64,000 nt of DNA from Paraburkholderia piptadeniae (GCF_900007165.1 NZ_CYGY02000046.1:124001-188000), one strand, 5' to 3'. Counted from the stretch's first letter, positions 50,680 to 60,086 are shown. The notes: generated from the sequence alone by a model not told the origin. Translations and numbers: made by a program.

Positions 50680-52017
50680 ATGCCTCACAAGGAAGGCAGT
50701 CTCGAAGCGCCGATCCGCTATCCGCTCGACTGGCAATCGGATGCTTTCTACGATCAGGATGCGATCGATCAGGAACTGACGCGCGTGTTCGACATCTGCG
50801 CGGGATGCCGCCGTTGCGTGTCGTTGTGCGGCACGTTCCCGACGCTGTTCGATCTCGTCGACGAAACGGAGATGGGCGAAGCGCACGACGTCGACAAGAA
50901 GAAATTCGGCGCCGTCGTCGATCAATGCTATTTGTGCGACCTGTGCTACATGACGAAGTGCCCCTATGTGCCGCCACATAGCTGGAACGTCGATTTTCCG
51001 CATCTGATGCTGCGCGCGAAAGCGGCGAGATACAAGCGCGGCGAGGTCGAGTTGCGCGACAAGTTTCTGTCGAACACGGATGTGCTCGGCACGTTTGCGG
51101 GCATTCCCATCGTCACGCAGACGGTCAACGCGGTAAATCACACGGGCGCTGCGCGCGGCCTGATGGAAAAGGCGCTCGGCGTCGACAAGAAAGCATGGCT
51201 GCCCGATTTCGCGTCGCGCAAATTTCGCAGCGCGGCGAGGAAATCGCCGCAGGTGCAGGTGAATGACGGCGAGCGCACGCCCGGCAAGGTGGCGATCTAC
51301 TCGACCTGCTATGTGAATTTCAACGAGCCCGGCATCGGTCACGACCTGCTGGCTGTGCTCGCGCACAACGACATTCCGTACGAACTCGTATCGAGCGAAG
51401 CGTGCTGCGGCATGCCGTTGCTCGAGCAGGGCAATCTCGCGGGCGTCGCGGCGAAGAAGGAGAAGAACATGCCCGTGCTCGCGCGTTATGCGCGCGACGG
51501 CTACGCGATCATCGGCGCGATTCCGAGTTGCGTGCTGATGTACAAGCACGAACTGCCGCTGATGTTCCCCGACGACCCCGACGTGCGCGCCGTCAGCGAA
51601 GCGTTCTGGGACCCGTTCGAATACTTCGTGTCGCGTCATCGCGATGGGCTGCTGAAGACCGACTTCAACACGCCGCTCGGCAAGGTGTCGTATCACGTGC
51701 CGTGTCACGCGCGTGTGCAGAACATCGGGCGCAAGACATCGGAGACTTTCGCGCTCATCCCGGATACGCAGGTGACGGTGGTCGAGCGCTGCTCGGGCCA
51801 TGCGGGAACGTTCGGCGTGAAGAAGGAATTTCACGCGATGGCGATGAAGATCGGCACGCCCGTCTTCAAGGCGATGGCGCAAGCGCAGCCTGATTTCATC
51901 TCGTCCGATTGCCAGCTTGCGGGCCATCACATCGAACAGGGCTTCGACGAAAACGGCTTGCCGAAGACGCAGCTCGCGCACCCGTTGACGCTGCTGCGCA
52001 AAGCGTACGGCCTTTGA
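50680..52017 (+). CDS. Fe-S protein of the heterodisulfide-reductase / GlpC type
   Basis: A 445-residue protein. The N-terminal 4Fe-4S clusters are formed by CAGCRRCVSLCGTFP and CYLCDLCYMTKCPYVPP. Two C-terminal CCG-like domains contain STCYVNFNEPGIG ... SEACCGMPLLEQGN and CHARVQN ... CSGHAGTFG. Such proteins pass electrons between quinone or flavin partners and cluster domains. It is the likely electron donor to the rubrerythrin upstream, an inference from recurring gene order. The start follows AAGGGAG. Confidence 0.9.
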   Translation: MPHKEGSLEAPIRYPLDWQSDAFYDQDAIDQELTRVFDICAGCRRCVSLCGTFPTLFDLVDETEMGEAHDVDKKKFGAVVDQCYLCDLCYMTKCPYVPPHSWNVDFPHLMLRAKAARYKRGEVELRDKFLSNTDVLGTFAGIPIVTQTVNAVNHTGAARGLMEKALGVDKKAWLPDFASRKFRSAARKSPQVQVNDGERTPGKVAIYSTCYVNFNEPGIGHDLLAVLAHNDIPYELVSSEACCGMPLLEQGNLAGVAAKKEKNMPVLARYARDGYAIIGAIPSCVLMYKHELPLMFPDDPDVRAVSEAFWDPFEYFVSRHRDGLLKTDFNTPLGKVSYHVPCHARVQNIGRKTSETFALIPDTQVTVVERCSGHAGTFGVKKEFHAMAMKIGTPVFKAMAQAQPDFISSDCQLAGHHIEQGFDENGLPKTQLAHPLTLLRKAYGL

Positions 52018-52039
52018 TCTTCAATCAGCGAGGATACCG

Positions 52040-52621
52040 ATGAGCATCGCAATGAACTCCCTGTTGTCGCTCGAAAACTATGCGAAGGCGCGCAAGACGA
52101 TGCGCGACCAGATCATCGAGCACAAGAAGACCCGCCTTGTCAGGCTGGGCAATCACGTAACGTTCCTGTTCGAAGACGAACTGACGATCCGCTATCAGAT
52201 CCAGGAGATGCTGCACATCGAGAAGATCTTCGAAGAGGACGGCATTCAGGGTGAACTCGAAGCGTATCTGCCCCTCGTGCCCGACGGCAGCAACTTCAAG
52301 GCGACCATGCAGATCGAGTACGCGAACGAAGTCGAACGGCGCGCGGCGCTGGCGCGGCTGATCGGCATCGAGGACCGCGTGTTCTTGAAGGTGGACGGCG
52401 AAGAGCCCGTCTATGCGATCGCCGACGAAGACCTCGAACGCGAGACCAACGAAAAGACTTCAGCCGTCCATTTCGTGCGCTTCGAGCTGACGCCGTCGAT
52501 GAAGGCGCGTCTTCGCGACGGCGCGGGTCTGCACATCGGCTGCGATCATCCGAACTATCCGGTGGACGTGCAGACGGTCCCCGACGAAGTGCGAGCGTCG
52601 CTTGTCGGCGATCTTGCCTAA
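52040..52621 (+). CDS. DUF3501 protein
   Basis: A 193-residue soluble protein that begins MSIAMNSLLSLENYAKARKT and contains NHVTFLFEDELTIRYQIQEM, a DUF3501 hallmark. Function is unknown. It regularly follows the rubrerythrin and Fe-S genes and lies 22 bp after the latter here, so a shared role in peroxide handling is likely. Its stop overlaps the convergent acetyltransferase stop by 4 bp. Confidence 0.9.
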   Translation: MSIAMNSLLSLENYAKARKTMRDQIIEHKKTRLVRLGNHVTFLFEDELTIRYQIQEMLHIEKIFEEDGIQGELEAYLPLVPDGSNFKATMQIEYANEVERRAALARLIGIEDRVFLKVDGEEPVYAIADEDLERETNEKTSAVHFVRFELTPSMKARLRDGAGLHIGCDHPNYPVDVQTVPDEVRASLVGDLA

Positions 52622-53082
52622 AGCGGCTTGCGATAGACGACGAAGCCGGACAGATCCGCGACCTTGTCGTAGAGCTGCATCGCGGTGTGATTCGTCTCGT
52701 GCGTGAGCCAGTACACGCGCTCGGCGCGCGCGGCCTTCGCGGCGGCGTAGACGGCTTCGATCAGCGCGCGCGCAACACCTTTGCCGCGCTCCGATTCGAG
52801 CGTGAACAGGTCGTGCAGATAACACGTCGGTCCCGCCATCAACGTGCTGCGGTGATACAGGTAGTGCACGAGACCGACCAGCGTGCCGTCGCCGCGCTCG
52901 GCGACCATCGCGTGCATTGGTTCGAGTCCGTCGAAAAAGCGCGCCCACGTGAGCCGCGTGATGTCGAGCGACAGCGCCGTTTCGCCGAAGCGTCCATAGA
53001 AGCGGTTATAGCCGTCCCACAGCGGCAGCCACGCTTCGTAATCGGTGGGAACGACAGGGCGGATCTTCACGGCTTGCGTCAC
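52618..53082 (-). CDS. GNAT-family N-acetyltransferase
   Basis: A 154-residue GNAT protein. The acetyl-CoA pyrophosphate loop is ESERGKGVARALIEAVYAAA, with LVGLVHYLYHRSTLMAGPTC before it. The start is GTG at 53082 with AAGGAG ten bases upstream; the much longer open frame is an artefact of high GC. It is divergent from a MocR-type regulator, a frequent pairing. The substrate is unknown. Confidence 0.9.
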   Translation of the reverse strand: MTQAVKIRPVVPTDYEAWLPLWDGYNRFYGRFGETALSLDITRLTWARFFDGLEPMHAMVAERGDGTLVGLVHYLYHRSTLMAGPTCYLHDLFTLESERGKGVARALIEAVYAAAKAARAERVYWLTHETNHTAMQLYDKVADLSGFVVYRKPL

Positions 53083-53181
53083 GGGCAGCGCTCCTTGTAA
53101 TCGGTAGGTATCGTCGAAGCATAGGGTTTCTGTGGCACCATTGTTAGCTCCACATCGAACGCAAAATCTGGAGCCACGCAA

Positions 53182-54663
53182 TTGGACTACGGGCTGTTGA
53201 TGTCGAGCTTCGCGAGCGAGGCGGCCGGGCGCAAGCTCACGCAGCAGATGCTGCTGTACGAAAGCCTGCGTCATGCGATCCTGAACGGCGACATCCGCCA
53301 CGGCACCCAGCTCGTGCCGACGCGCGCGCTTGCCGAGCAGCTCGGCATCGCGCGAAACTCCGTGCTGTACGCCTACGAACGGCTTGCCGAAGAGGGCTTT
53401 ATCGCGGCGAGCCGTCATGGGTCGATCGTCAGTTGTGTCGCGCTTCCTGGTGCCAATGCGGAGGCGTTCAATGCTTCGCCCGTCAGCCGGCTGTCGCGGC
53501 GCGTCGCGGGGCTGCCACCCGATCGCGGCGGCACGGGCGGCGCGACGGGCGCGCATGCGCCGTTTCAGGCGGGCGTGCCCGCGCTCGACGAGTTTCCCGT
53601 CGCGCAATGGCGTGCATCGATGGAACGCGCGTGGCGCTCGGTCGATGCGCGCGATCTCGGCTATGGCTACTACGCGGGTCATCCGTCGCTCAGGCGCGCC
53701 GTTGCCGAATACGTGCGCGTATCGCGCAGCGTGCGCTGCACGGCCGATCAGGTCTTCATCACGTCGGGCACGCATACGAGTCTCGACTTGTGCGCGCGCA
53801 TGCTCGCCGACCCGGGCGAATCCGCGTGGCTCGAAAACCCCGGCTATCACGGCGCGCGCATCGCGTTTCAGTCGGCGGGCCTGAACGTCGTGCCGATTCC
53901 CGTCGACGCCGCCGGCATCGCGCCCACCGAAGCGCACTGGCAACGCACGCCGCCGCGCCTCGTTTACATCACGCCATCGCATCAATATCCGCTTGGAAGC
54001 GTGCTGGGCCTGGAGCGGCGCTGGTCGATCATCGACAACGTCGTCGAGCGCGGCGCCTGGATCATCGAGGACGACTACGACAGCGAACTGCGCCACAGCG
54101 GCCCGCCGCTGCCGTCGGTGCAAGGGCTGCGGCCCGCGACGCCCGTCGTCTATCTCGGCACGTTCAGCAAGACGATGTTCCCGGCACTGCGCATCGGCTT
54201 CATGATCGTGCCGGCCAATCTCGCACCGGAAATCGGCGGCGTGATCGGCGAGATGTCGCGCCAGGGACGCATCGCCGATCAGATCGCGCTCGCGGACTTC
54301 ATCGAAAGCGGCAAGTACGCGCGCCATCTGCGTCGCATGCGGCGCATCTACCAGCAGCGGCGCGAAGCGATGGTCAGCGCGATTCATCGGCACATGCGCG
54401 ATCTCGTGACGGTTTCGTCCGATGGCAGCGGCATGCATCTGACGATGCGTCTCGACGCGCCATTGCAGGACCGCGACGTGAGCATCGCGTTGCGCGAGAA
54501 GGGCATCGCCGTGTCGCCGTTGAGCGCGTACTGCCACCAGGGCGAAGACGCCGCGCGATACAACGGCTTCATGCTCGGCTATGCGGGCGTGCATCCGGAC
54601 AAGGCCGACAGGCTCGTTGCCGAACTCGGCGCGGCGACCCGCTCGTTGGCCATCGGCAAATAA
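53182..54663 (+). CDS. MocR/PdxR-like regulator (GntR HTH plus aminotransferase domain)
   Basis: A 493-residue fusion. The GntR winged HTH spans about 20-85 (LTQQMLLYESLRHAILNGDI, LAEQLGIARNSVLYAYERLA). The aminotransferase-fold domain runs from about 115 to 490 with the PLP lysine in GTFSKTMFPALRIG. These regulators sense PLP or an amino-acid derivative. The TTG start is supported by GGAG about nine bases upstream; an ATG six codons later is the alternative. It likely controls the divergent GNAT gene. Confidence 0.92.
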   Translation: MDYGLLMSSFASEAAGRKLTQQMLLYESLRHAILNGDIRHGTQLVPTRALAEQLGIARNSVLYAYERLAEEGFIAASRHGSIVSCVALPGANAEAFNASPVSRLSRRVAGLPPDRGGTGGATGAHAPFQAGVPALDEFPVAQWRASMERAWRSVDARDLGYGYYAGHPSLRRAVAEYVRVSRSVRCTADQVFITSGTHTSLDLCARMLADPGESAWLENPGYHGARIAFQSAGLNVVPIPVDAAGIAPTEAHWQRTPPRLVYITPSHQYPLGSVLGLERRWSIIDNVVERGAWIIEDDYDSELRHSGPPLPSVQGLRPATPVVYLGTFSKTMFPALRIGFMIVPANLAPEIGGVIGEMSRQGRIADQIALADFIESGKYARHLRRMRRIYQQRREAMVSAIHRHMRDLVTVSSDGSGMHLTMRLDAPLQDRDVSIALREKGIAVSPLSAYCHQGEDAARYNGFMLGYAGVHPDKADRLVAELGAATRSLAIGK

Positions 54664-54664
54664 T

Positions 54665-54707
54665 ATTCAACCAAATGGTTGAATAACGCCGAAGCCGCGC
54701 CTATACT
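54665..54707 (+). promoter_or_regulatory. Promoter with overlapping palindromic operator for the ArsR gene
   Basis: ATTCAACCA-AA-TGGTTGAAT (54665-54684) is a perfect 9-bp dyad. Its right arm contains the -35 TTGAAT (54679-54684). A 17-bp spacer leads to -10 TATACT (54702-54707). The start codon at 54715 falls where transcription should begin, so the mRNA is probably leaderless. ArsR binding to the dyad would block polymerase. Confidence 0.75.
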
Positions 54708-54714
54708 CGGGCTC

Positions 54715-55035
54715 ATGAACGAGTCCGCACTCGACGGCGTGTTTCACGCGCTGTCCGATCCCACCCGGCGCGCGATGCTCGCGCAGCTTGCCGCCGGCGA
54801 ACGCAATATCGGCGAGCTGGCTGCGCCGTTCGCGATGTCGTTCGCCGCCGCCTCGAAGCATGTGAAGGTGCTGGAAGGCGCGGGGCTGGTCCAGCGCCGC
54901 GTGGAAGGGCGCTCGCATATCTGCCGGATCGAACCGGCGCCGCTCGCCGCAGCCGATGCGTGGCTGCGTTTCTATGAACGCTTCTGGAACAGCCGGCTCG
55001 ACGTGCTCGAAGGCCTGCTGCGCAATCCACCGTAA
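54715..55035 (+). CDS. ArsR-family transcriptional regulator
   Basis: A 106-residue winged-HTH repressor (VFHALSDPTRRAMLAQLAAG, FAMSFAAASKHVKVLEGAGL). It lacks the metal-binding cysteines of ArsR/SmtB, like the SRPBCC-linked subgroup. The start MNESAL lies 7 bases after a TATACT element, with no ribosome site, hence leaderless. It is followed 26 bp later by an SRPBCC gene, the standard partner. Confidence 0.92.
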   Translation: MNESALDGVFHALSDPTRRAMLAQLAAGERNIGELAAPFAMSFAAASKHVKVLEGAGLVQRRVEGRSHICRIEPAPLAAADAWLRFYERFWNSRLDVLEGLLRNPP

Positions 55036-55061
55036 GCAACTTGTCGACAGGGGGACAAGCA

Positions 55062-55607
55062 ATGAACCTGAACGAACCACTCGGCGCTTTCGACGGCACG
55101 CAGATCGTGCGCTTCGAACGCCTGCTGCCCGGACCGATCGAGCGCGTCTGGGCGTATCTGACGGAGTCCGACAAGCGCAGCCAGTGGCTCGCGTCGGGCG
55201 CGATGCCGGCGCAGCCCGGCGGCGACTTCGTGATGCGCTTCGATCACTCGCTGCTGGCCGCGACGCCGGAACTGCCGCCCGAACCGTATCGCCAGTACGC
55301 GGGCGGGCATGATTCGTATCACCGGCTGCTGCGCTTCGAGCCGCCTCATGTGCTCGCGTTCACGTGGGGCAGCATTCAGGACAATCTCTCGGAAGTGACC
55401 TTCGAATTGTCCGAGGCGGGCGATCAGGTGAAGCTCGTCCTCACGCACCGCAATCTGTCCGGCCGCAAAGAGCAACTCGATGTCGGTCCGGGCTGGCACA
55501 GCCATCTCGACGTGCTGCGCGAGCGCCTGAACGGCACTGCGCCCGCGTCGTTCTGGAAGATATCCGAGCAGATCAAGGCGCGTTACGACGAGCGCTCTGA
55601 AGCCTGA
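55062..55607 (+). CDS. SRPBCC (AHSA1-like) protein
   Basis: A 181-residue START-like fold protein (VRFERLLPGPIERVWAYLTE, VLAFTWGSIQDNLSEVTFEL). It binds a hydrophobic ligand; the function is not established. The start follows GGGGGA. It forms a two-gene operon with the ArsR gene. Confidence 0.9.
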   Translation: MNLNEPLGAFDGTQIVRFERLLPGPIERVWAYLTESDKRSQWLASGAMPAQPGGDFVMRFDHSLLAATPELPPEPYRQYAGGHDSYHRLLRFEPPHVLAFTWGSIQDNLSEVTFELSEAGDQVKLVLTHRNLSGRKEQLDVGPGWHSHLDVLRERLNGTAPASFWKISEQIKARYDERSEA

Positions 55608-55680
55608 AGCGCCCGACACATCGTTTGCCGTCATCGTGTACGATCCGAACCCATCGCGTACACGTTGACGGAGACCAACT

Positions 55681-56778
55681 GTGTTTCGTTCGATCCTCAC
55701 CCGCATCGCGCTGTTGACTACGCTCGCGCTCGCGCAGACAGTGCCATCGGCCTATGCCGCCGATTCCGCCGCCAGCCCGGCGGGCGCATCCGAACATGCC
55801 GCCGATTTCATCGAGCACGACTTCCGCTTCTCGGACGGCACGGTCTTTCCCGAACTGCGCATCCATTACGTGACGCTCGGCACGCCGCAGCGCGACGCGC
55901 ATGGCGACGTGACGAACGCCGTGCTGCTGATGCACGGCACGACGGGCACGAGCAAGGCGTATCTCACGCCGTCGATGCGCAAGGAACTGTTCGCGGCCGG
56001 CGAGCCTCTGGATACGAGCCGCTATTTCATCGTGATCCCCGATGGTCTCGGGCGCGGCGGCTCGACCAAGCCGAGCGACGGGCTGCGCACGAAGTTTCCG
56101 CGCTACGGCTATGGCGACGTGGTCGAAGCGAATCACCGGCTGCTCGTCGACGGGCTGAAAGTGCGGCATCTGAAGCTCGTGCTCGGCACGTCGATGGGCG
56201 GCATGCAGACGTGGATGTGGGGCGAGCGCTATCCGGGCATGGCCGACGCGCTGATGCCGATCGCCAGCCAGCCGATCGCAATGGCGGGCCGCAACTGGTT
56301 GTGGCGGCAGATGATCGTCGGCGCGATACGCAGCGACCCCGGCTGGCAGGACGGCCACTACACGACGCTGCCGACGCAATGGGCGCGCGCGATGCCCGTC
56401 TTCACGCTGATCACGGGCAACGCGGCGCGCATGCAGGCGGCCGCGCCGGACCGCGCGGCGTCGACGCGCATGACGGAATCGATCGTCGAAGAGGCCGCGA
56501 AAAGCGATCCGAACGACGTGCTGTACTGGTTCGAATCGTCGTGGGACTACGATCCCGAGCCGCATCTCGCGGCGATTCGCGGGCGTCTTTTCGCCGTCAA
56601 TTTCGCCGACGACCTGATCAACGCCACCGATCTCGGCGTGATGCAGCGGCTGATCGGCAAGGTGCCGCAGGGGCGCTACGTCGAAATGCCGGAGACGGCG
56701 CAATCGTACGGACATCAGACGCTCGCGCACCCGGAAGTGTGGAAGCCCTATCTGATCCAGCTGATCAACGGCGCTTGA
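55681..56778 (+). CDS. Exported alpha/beta hydrolase of the homoserine O-acetyltransferase type
   Basis: A 365-residue protein with a signal peptide (LTTLALAQTVPSAYA) and an alpha/beta hydrolase core. The nucleophile elbow is GTSMGGMQTWMW; the acid and His lie in NFADDLIN and ETAQSYGHQTLAH. The fold matches MetX-like hydrolases, but a periplasmic location rules out methionine synthesis. The start is GTG at 55681. The substrate is unknown. Confidence 0.88.
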   Translation: MFRSILTRIALLTTLALAQTVPSAYAADSAASPAGASEHAADFIEHDFRFSDGTVFPELRIHYVTLGTPQRDAHGDVTNAVLLMHGTTGTSKAYLTPSMRKELFAAGEPLDTSRYFIVIPDGLGRGGSTKPSDGLRTKFPRYGYGDVVEANHRLLVDGLKVRHLKLVLGTSMGGMQTWMWGERYPGMADALMPIASQPIAMAGRNWLWRQMIVGAIRSDPGWQDGHYTTLPTQWARAMPVFTLITGNAARMQAAAPDRAASTRMTESIVEEAAKSDPNDVLYWFESSWDYDPEPHLAAIRGRLFAVNFADDLINATDLGVMQRLIGKVPQGRYVEMPETAQSYGHQTLAHPEVWKPYLIQLINGA

Positions 56779-56868
56779 TCTCCCTGTCGGTCCAGCGCGG
56801 GCGCGCGGACCGGGGCGCCGCGAGTGCGATAATCGACGTCGCCCCGAAATGCAGAGCCGGAGAATATC

Positions 56869-57993
56869 GTGAGCCGCATCGACAACCCCACACATGACCA
56901 GGAAGCCGGCGTCGCCGATTCCACCCAGGACATCACGCGCATCGACGACACCCGCATCGGCGCAGTGCGTCCGCTGATTTCCCCTGCGCTGCTGCTCGAC
57001 GAACTGCCATGCCCGCCCGGCGTGCAGACGCTCGTCGAAAAGAGCCGCGTCGAAATCGCCGATGTGCTGCACGGCCGCGACGACCGCCTCGTGGTAGTCG
57101 TCGGTCCTTGCTCGATCCACGACCACGGCCAGGCGATGGAGTACGCGCACAAGCTGAAAGCGGCCGCCGACGCGCTGCGCGACGATCTGCTGATCGTCAT
57201 GCGCGTCTACTTCGAAAAGCCGCGCACGACGGTCGGCTGGAAGGGCTATATCAACGATCCGCGTCTGGACGGCAGCTTCCGCATTAACGAAGGGCTGCGC
57301 CGCGCGCGCGAGCTGCTGCTCGAAATCAGCGGACTCGGCCTGCCGACGGGCACCGAGTTTCTCGACCTGCTGAGCCCGCAGTACATCGCGGACCTGATCG
57401 CGTGGGGCGCAATCGGCGCGCGCACGACGGAGAGCCAGAGCCATCGGCAACTGGCGTCGGGGCTGTCGTGCCCGATCGGCTTCAAGAACGGCACCGACGG
57501 CGGCGTGCAGATCGCCGCCGATGCGATCGTCGCCGCGCGCGCGAGCCACGCGTTCATGGGCATGACGAAGATGGGCATGGCGGCGATCTTCGAGACGCGC
57601 GGCAACGACGATGCGCACGTGATTCTGCGCGGCGGCAAGAAAGGGCCGAACTACGACGCGGCGGGCGTCGAGGAAGCGTGCGCGGCGTTGCGCAAGGTCG
57701 GCTTGCGTGAACAGGTGATGGTCGACTGCTCGCATGCGAACTCAAATAAGTCGCACGAGCGCCAGATCGAAGTCGCGCAGGATCTTGCGAACCAGTTGTC
57801 GGGCGGCGAGAAGCGGATCATCGGCGTGATGATCGAGAGCCATCTGGAAGCCGGTCGTCAGGATCTGAAGCCCGGCGTGCCGCTTGCTCGCGGCGTGTCG
57901 ATCACCGATGCGTGCATCGGCTGGGCGCAAACCGAGCCGGTGCTGCAGACGCTGGCACAAGCCGTGCGCGCGCGTCGCTCGCGTAGGAGCTAA
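56869..57993 (+). CDS. 3-deoxy-7-phosphoheptulonate (DAHP) synthase, class I
   Basis: A 374-residue enzyme that condenses phosphoenolpyruvate and erythrose 4-phosphate, the first shikimate step. Motifs are VVVVGPCSIHDHGQAMEYA, RVYFEKPRTTVGWKGYINDP and VDCSHANSNKSHERQ. The length equals AroF/AroG/AroH enzymes. Which amino acid inhibits it cannot be decided by eye, so no symbol is given. The start is GTG at 56869. Confidence 0.95.
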   Translation: MSRIDNPTHDQEAGVADSTQDITRIDDTRIGAVRPLISPALLLDELPCPPGVQTLVEKSRVEIADVLHGRDDRLVVVVGPCSIHDHGQAMEYAHKLKAAADALRDDLLIVMRVYFEKPRTTVGWKGYINDPRLDGSFRINEGLRRARELLLEISGLGLPTGTEFLDLLSPQYIADLIAWGAIGARTTESQSHRQLASGLSCPIGFKNGTDGGVQIAADAIVAARASHAFMGMTKMGMAAIFETRGNDDAHVILRGGKKGPNYDAAGVEEACAALRKVGLREQVMVDCSHANSNKSHERQIEVAQDLANQLSGGEKRIIGVMIESHLEAGRQDLKPGVPLARGVSITDACIGWAQTEPVLQTLAQAVRARRSRRS

Positions 57994-58116
57994 CGCCAGA
58001 CGTCGGCGCGCTCGACGCCGTCGGCACGTTTGACCGATAACGGGCAACATCGCATGTGACGCGGCCGTTGCACGATGCAAGGCCGGCACGCCGGATCGTC
58101 CGGCGCATGGAGGCTT

Positions 58117-58440
58117 ATGACTACCGCGAACCAATACTCGAAGACCGCGCCGAGCCGCGCGGATGTCGACGCCCTCGCGGGCGTGACCGTCGTCGAATTC
58201 GGCACCGACTGGTGCGGCTACTGTCAGGGCGCGCAGCCCGTGATCGCGGAGGGGTTCGGCCCGCACCCGGGCACGCGCCACCTGAAGTTCGAAGACGGGC
58301 CGGGCCGGGCGCTCGGGCGTTCGTTCAAGGTCAAGCTCTGGCCGACGCTGGTCTTCATGCGCGATGGCGTCGAAGTGGCGCGCGTCGTGCGGCCGACGGA
58401 CGCGCAACAGATCGAGAACGCGTTCGCCGCCGTGGCCTGA
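58117..58440 (+). CDS. Thioredoxin-like protein
   Basis: A 107-residue cytoplasmic thioredoxin fold with active site DWCGYCQ. Gly-Tyr between the cysteines differs from the usual Gly-Pro, which should shift the redox potential. The cis-Pro is in KLWPTLVFMRDG. It starts after TGGAGG. It may act as a monothiol or dithiol reductase. Confidence 0.88.
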   Translation: MTTANQYSKTAPSRADVDALAGVTVVEFGTDWCGYCQGAQPVIAEGFGPHPGTRHLKFEDGPGRALGRSFKVKLWPTLVFMRDGVEVARVVRPTDAQQIENAFAAVA

Positions 58441-58455
58441 GCAGGCGGCAACGCG

Positions 58456-58740
58456 TCAGCTGTTCGGCGGATCGCCGAACAGGCTGTTGATGTCCTTCGT
58501 TTCTTCCGACAGGTTGTATTCCTTCTGCACCGCCTTCAGCGCATCGTCGACGATGCGCTCGAAGCCGATCGCGTTGCCGAAGTGCTTCATCGTCCAGTTG
58601 CAGCCGCTGGCGTCGGGTTCCTGCGATTGCGGGCGCGGCACGCGAATCTTCACGCCGTCGTCGACGACTTCCTGCGCGCGATGAATGCGCCGGCTCACTT
58701 CGTCCTGAAGCTGGGAAGCAGTGCGTGTCTTGCGTAGCAT
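58456..58740 (-). CDS. Small conserved-looking protein, function unknown
   Basis: A 94-residue protein (MLRKTRTASQLQDEVSRRIH; central DGVKIRVPRPQSQEPDASGC; ends INSLFGDPPNS). The start is chosen because GGAG lies six bases upstream. It has no signal peptide or membrane segment. A similar protein with an HFGNAIGFERIVDDALKAVQ stretch seems common in beta-proteobacteria, from memory. Confidence 0.72.
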   Translation of the reverse strand: MLRKTRTASQLQDEVSRRIHRAQEVVDDGVKIRVPRPQSQEPDASGCNWTMKHFGNAIGFERIVDDALKAVQKEYNLSEETKDINSLFGDPPNS

Positions 58741-58924
58741 GAGCATCTCCGTGCGGGTGTGGCCGATGCGTGGCCGACGGATGGCCACCACGCATCCGGA
58801 CAGTCTAGCGCAACGCGCACCGCGCTTTTGCTCGCGGCTCGATGGCCCAGACTTCGGGCTTATCGCTTGCTCGCTTGCTTGCTCGTTTGCTCGTTTGCAC
58901 GCGACGCGATGCGCCAGTTCCCCT

Positions 58925-59905
58925 TCACGCAAACCGCGCGCGGTCATGCGGCGCGTCGAAATCCTGCACGGGACCGAGCGGCACGATGCCCGTCGGATTC
59001 ACCGAGCGATGGCTCTCGTAGTAGTGCCGCTTGATGTGCTCGAAGTTCACGGTGCCCGCGACGCCCGGATGCTGATAGATGTCGCGCATGTACGTGGACA
59101 GATTCGGATAGTCGGCAATGCGCCGCAAGTTGCACTTGAAATGCCCGAAGTACACGGCATCGAAGCGGATCAGCGTCGTGAACAGCCGGATATCGGCTTC
59201 CGTCAGCCGGTTGCCCGTCAGAAAGCGCTGCGTCGACAGTTTCTGTTCGAGCCAGTCGAGCGTGTCGAAGAGGGGCACGACGGATTCTTCATAGGCGCGC
59301 TGCGTGGTCGCGAAGCCGGACTTGTACACGCCGTTGTTGACCGTGTCGTAGACCCGCGCGTTGATCGCGTCGATTTCGGCGCGCAGCGGCGGCGGATAGA
59401 AGTCGCCCGGTTCCGCACCGATCTCGTCGAACGCCGAATTCAGCATGCGGATGATCTCCGACGACTCGTTGCTCACGATAGTCCGCTGATGCTTGTCCCA
59501 CAGGATGGGCACCGTTACGCGGCCCGTGTAGTGACGGTCGGCGGCGAGATAGACGTCGCGCAGATACGGCGCGTGGTTGATCGCGTCGGGCACGACGCCG
59601 GGGCCATCGTCGAAGGTCCAGCCGTCGGCGAGCATCAGCCAGTGCACGACGGAGACGCTGACCATGTCCTCGAGACCCTTCAGCGCGCGCATGATCAGCG
59701 TGCGATGCGCCCACGGGCATGCGAGGCTCACGTACAGATGGTAGCGTCCCGCTTCCGCCTCGAAGCCGTCGCTGCCGCTCGGACCCGCGTCGCCGTCGGG
59801 TGTGACCCAGTTGCGGAACACGGCGTCCGTGCGCACGAAGCGCCCGCCCGTCGACGACGTGTCGTACCACCTGTCCTGCCATTGGCCGTTGACTAACAGT
59901 CCCAT
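58925..59905 (-). CDS. Xi-class glutathione S-transferase (glutathionyl-hydroquinone reductase)
   Basis: A 326-residue YqjG/PcpF-like enzyme. The hallmark catalytic Cys is in LYVSLACPWAHRTLIMRALK, then PILWDKHQRTIVSNESSEII. It reduces glutathionyl-hydroquinones with glutathione. The start follows AAGGAG. It is divergent from a LysR gene that probably controls it. Confidence 0.94.
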   Translation of the reverse strand: MGLLVNGQWQDRWYDTSSTGGRFVRTDAVFRNWVTPDGDAGPSGSDGFEAEAGRYHLYVSLACPWAHRTLIMRALKGLEDMVSVSVVHWLMLADGWTFDDGPGVVPDAINHAPYLRDVYLAADRHYTGRVTVPILWDKHQRTIVSNESSEIIRMLNSAFDEIGAEPGDFYPPPLRAEIDAINARVYDTVNNGVYKSGFATTQRAYEESVVPLFDTLDWLEQKLSTQRFLTGNRLTEADIRLFTTLIRFDAVYFGHFKCNLRRIADYPNLSTYMRDIYQHPGVAGTVNFEHIKRHYYESHRSVNPTGIVPLGPVQDFDAPHDRARFA

Positions 59906-60086
59906 GTCGCTGCTCCTTTTTTGTCCTGTGCGTTCGACGCCCGCTCGCTTTGCAGACGGCGTATCCCGCGTATCGGGAAACGGACGACCGCGTGCTTCGT
60001 CCTTTCCCCTCGATCCTATGATTTTCGACGCCCGCGCGCGTTTTGCCGTACGATTTTGCCGATGAAATCATTCGACGGGATCGAAC

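Noticed and set aside
52618..54594. A 658-codon version of the acetyltransferase
   Set aside because: Only the last 154 codons look like a GNAT protein; the rest is antisense to the MocR regulator.
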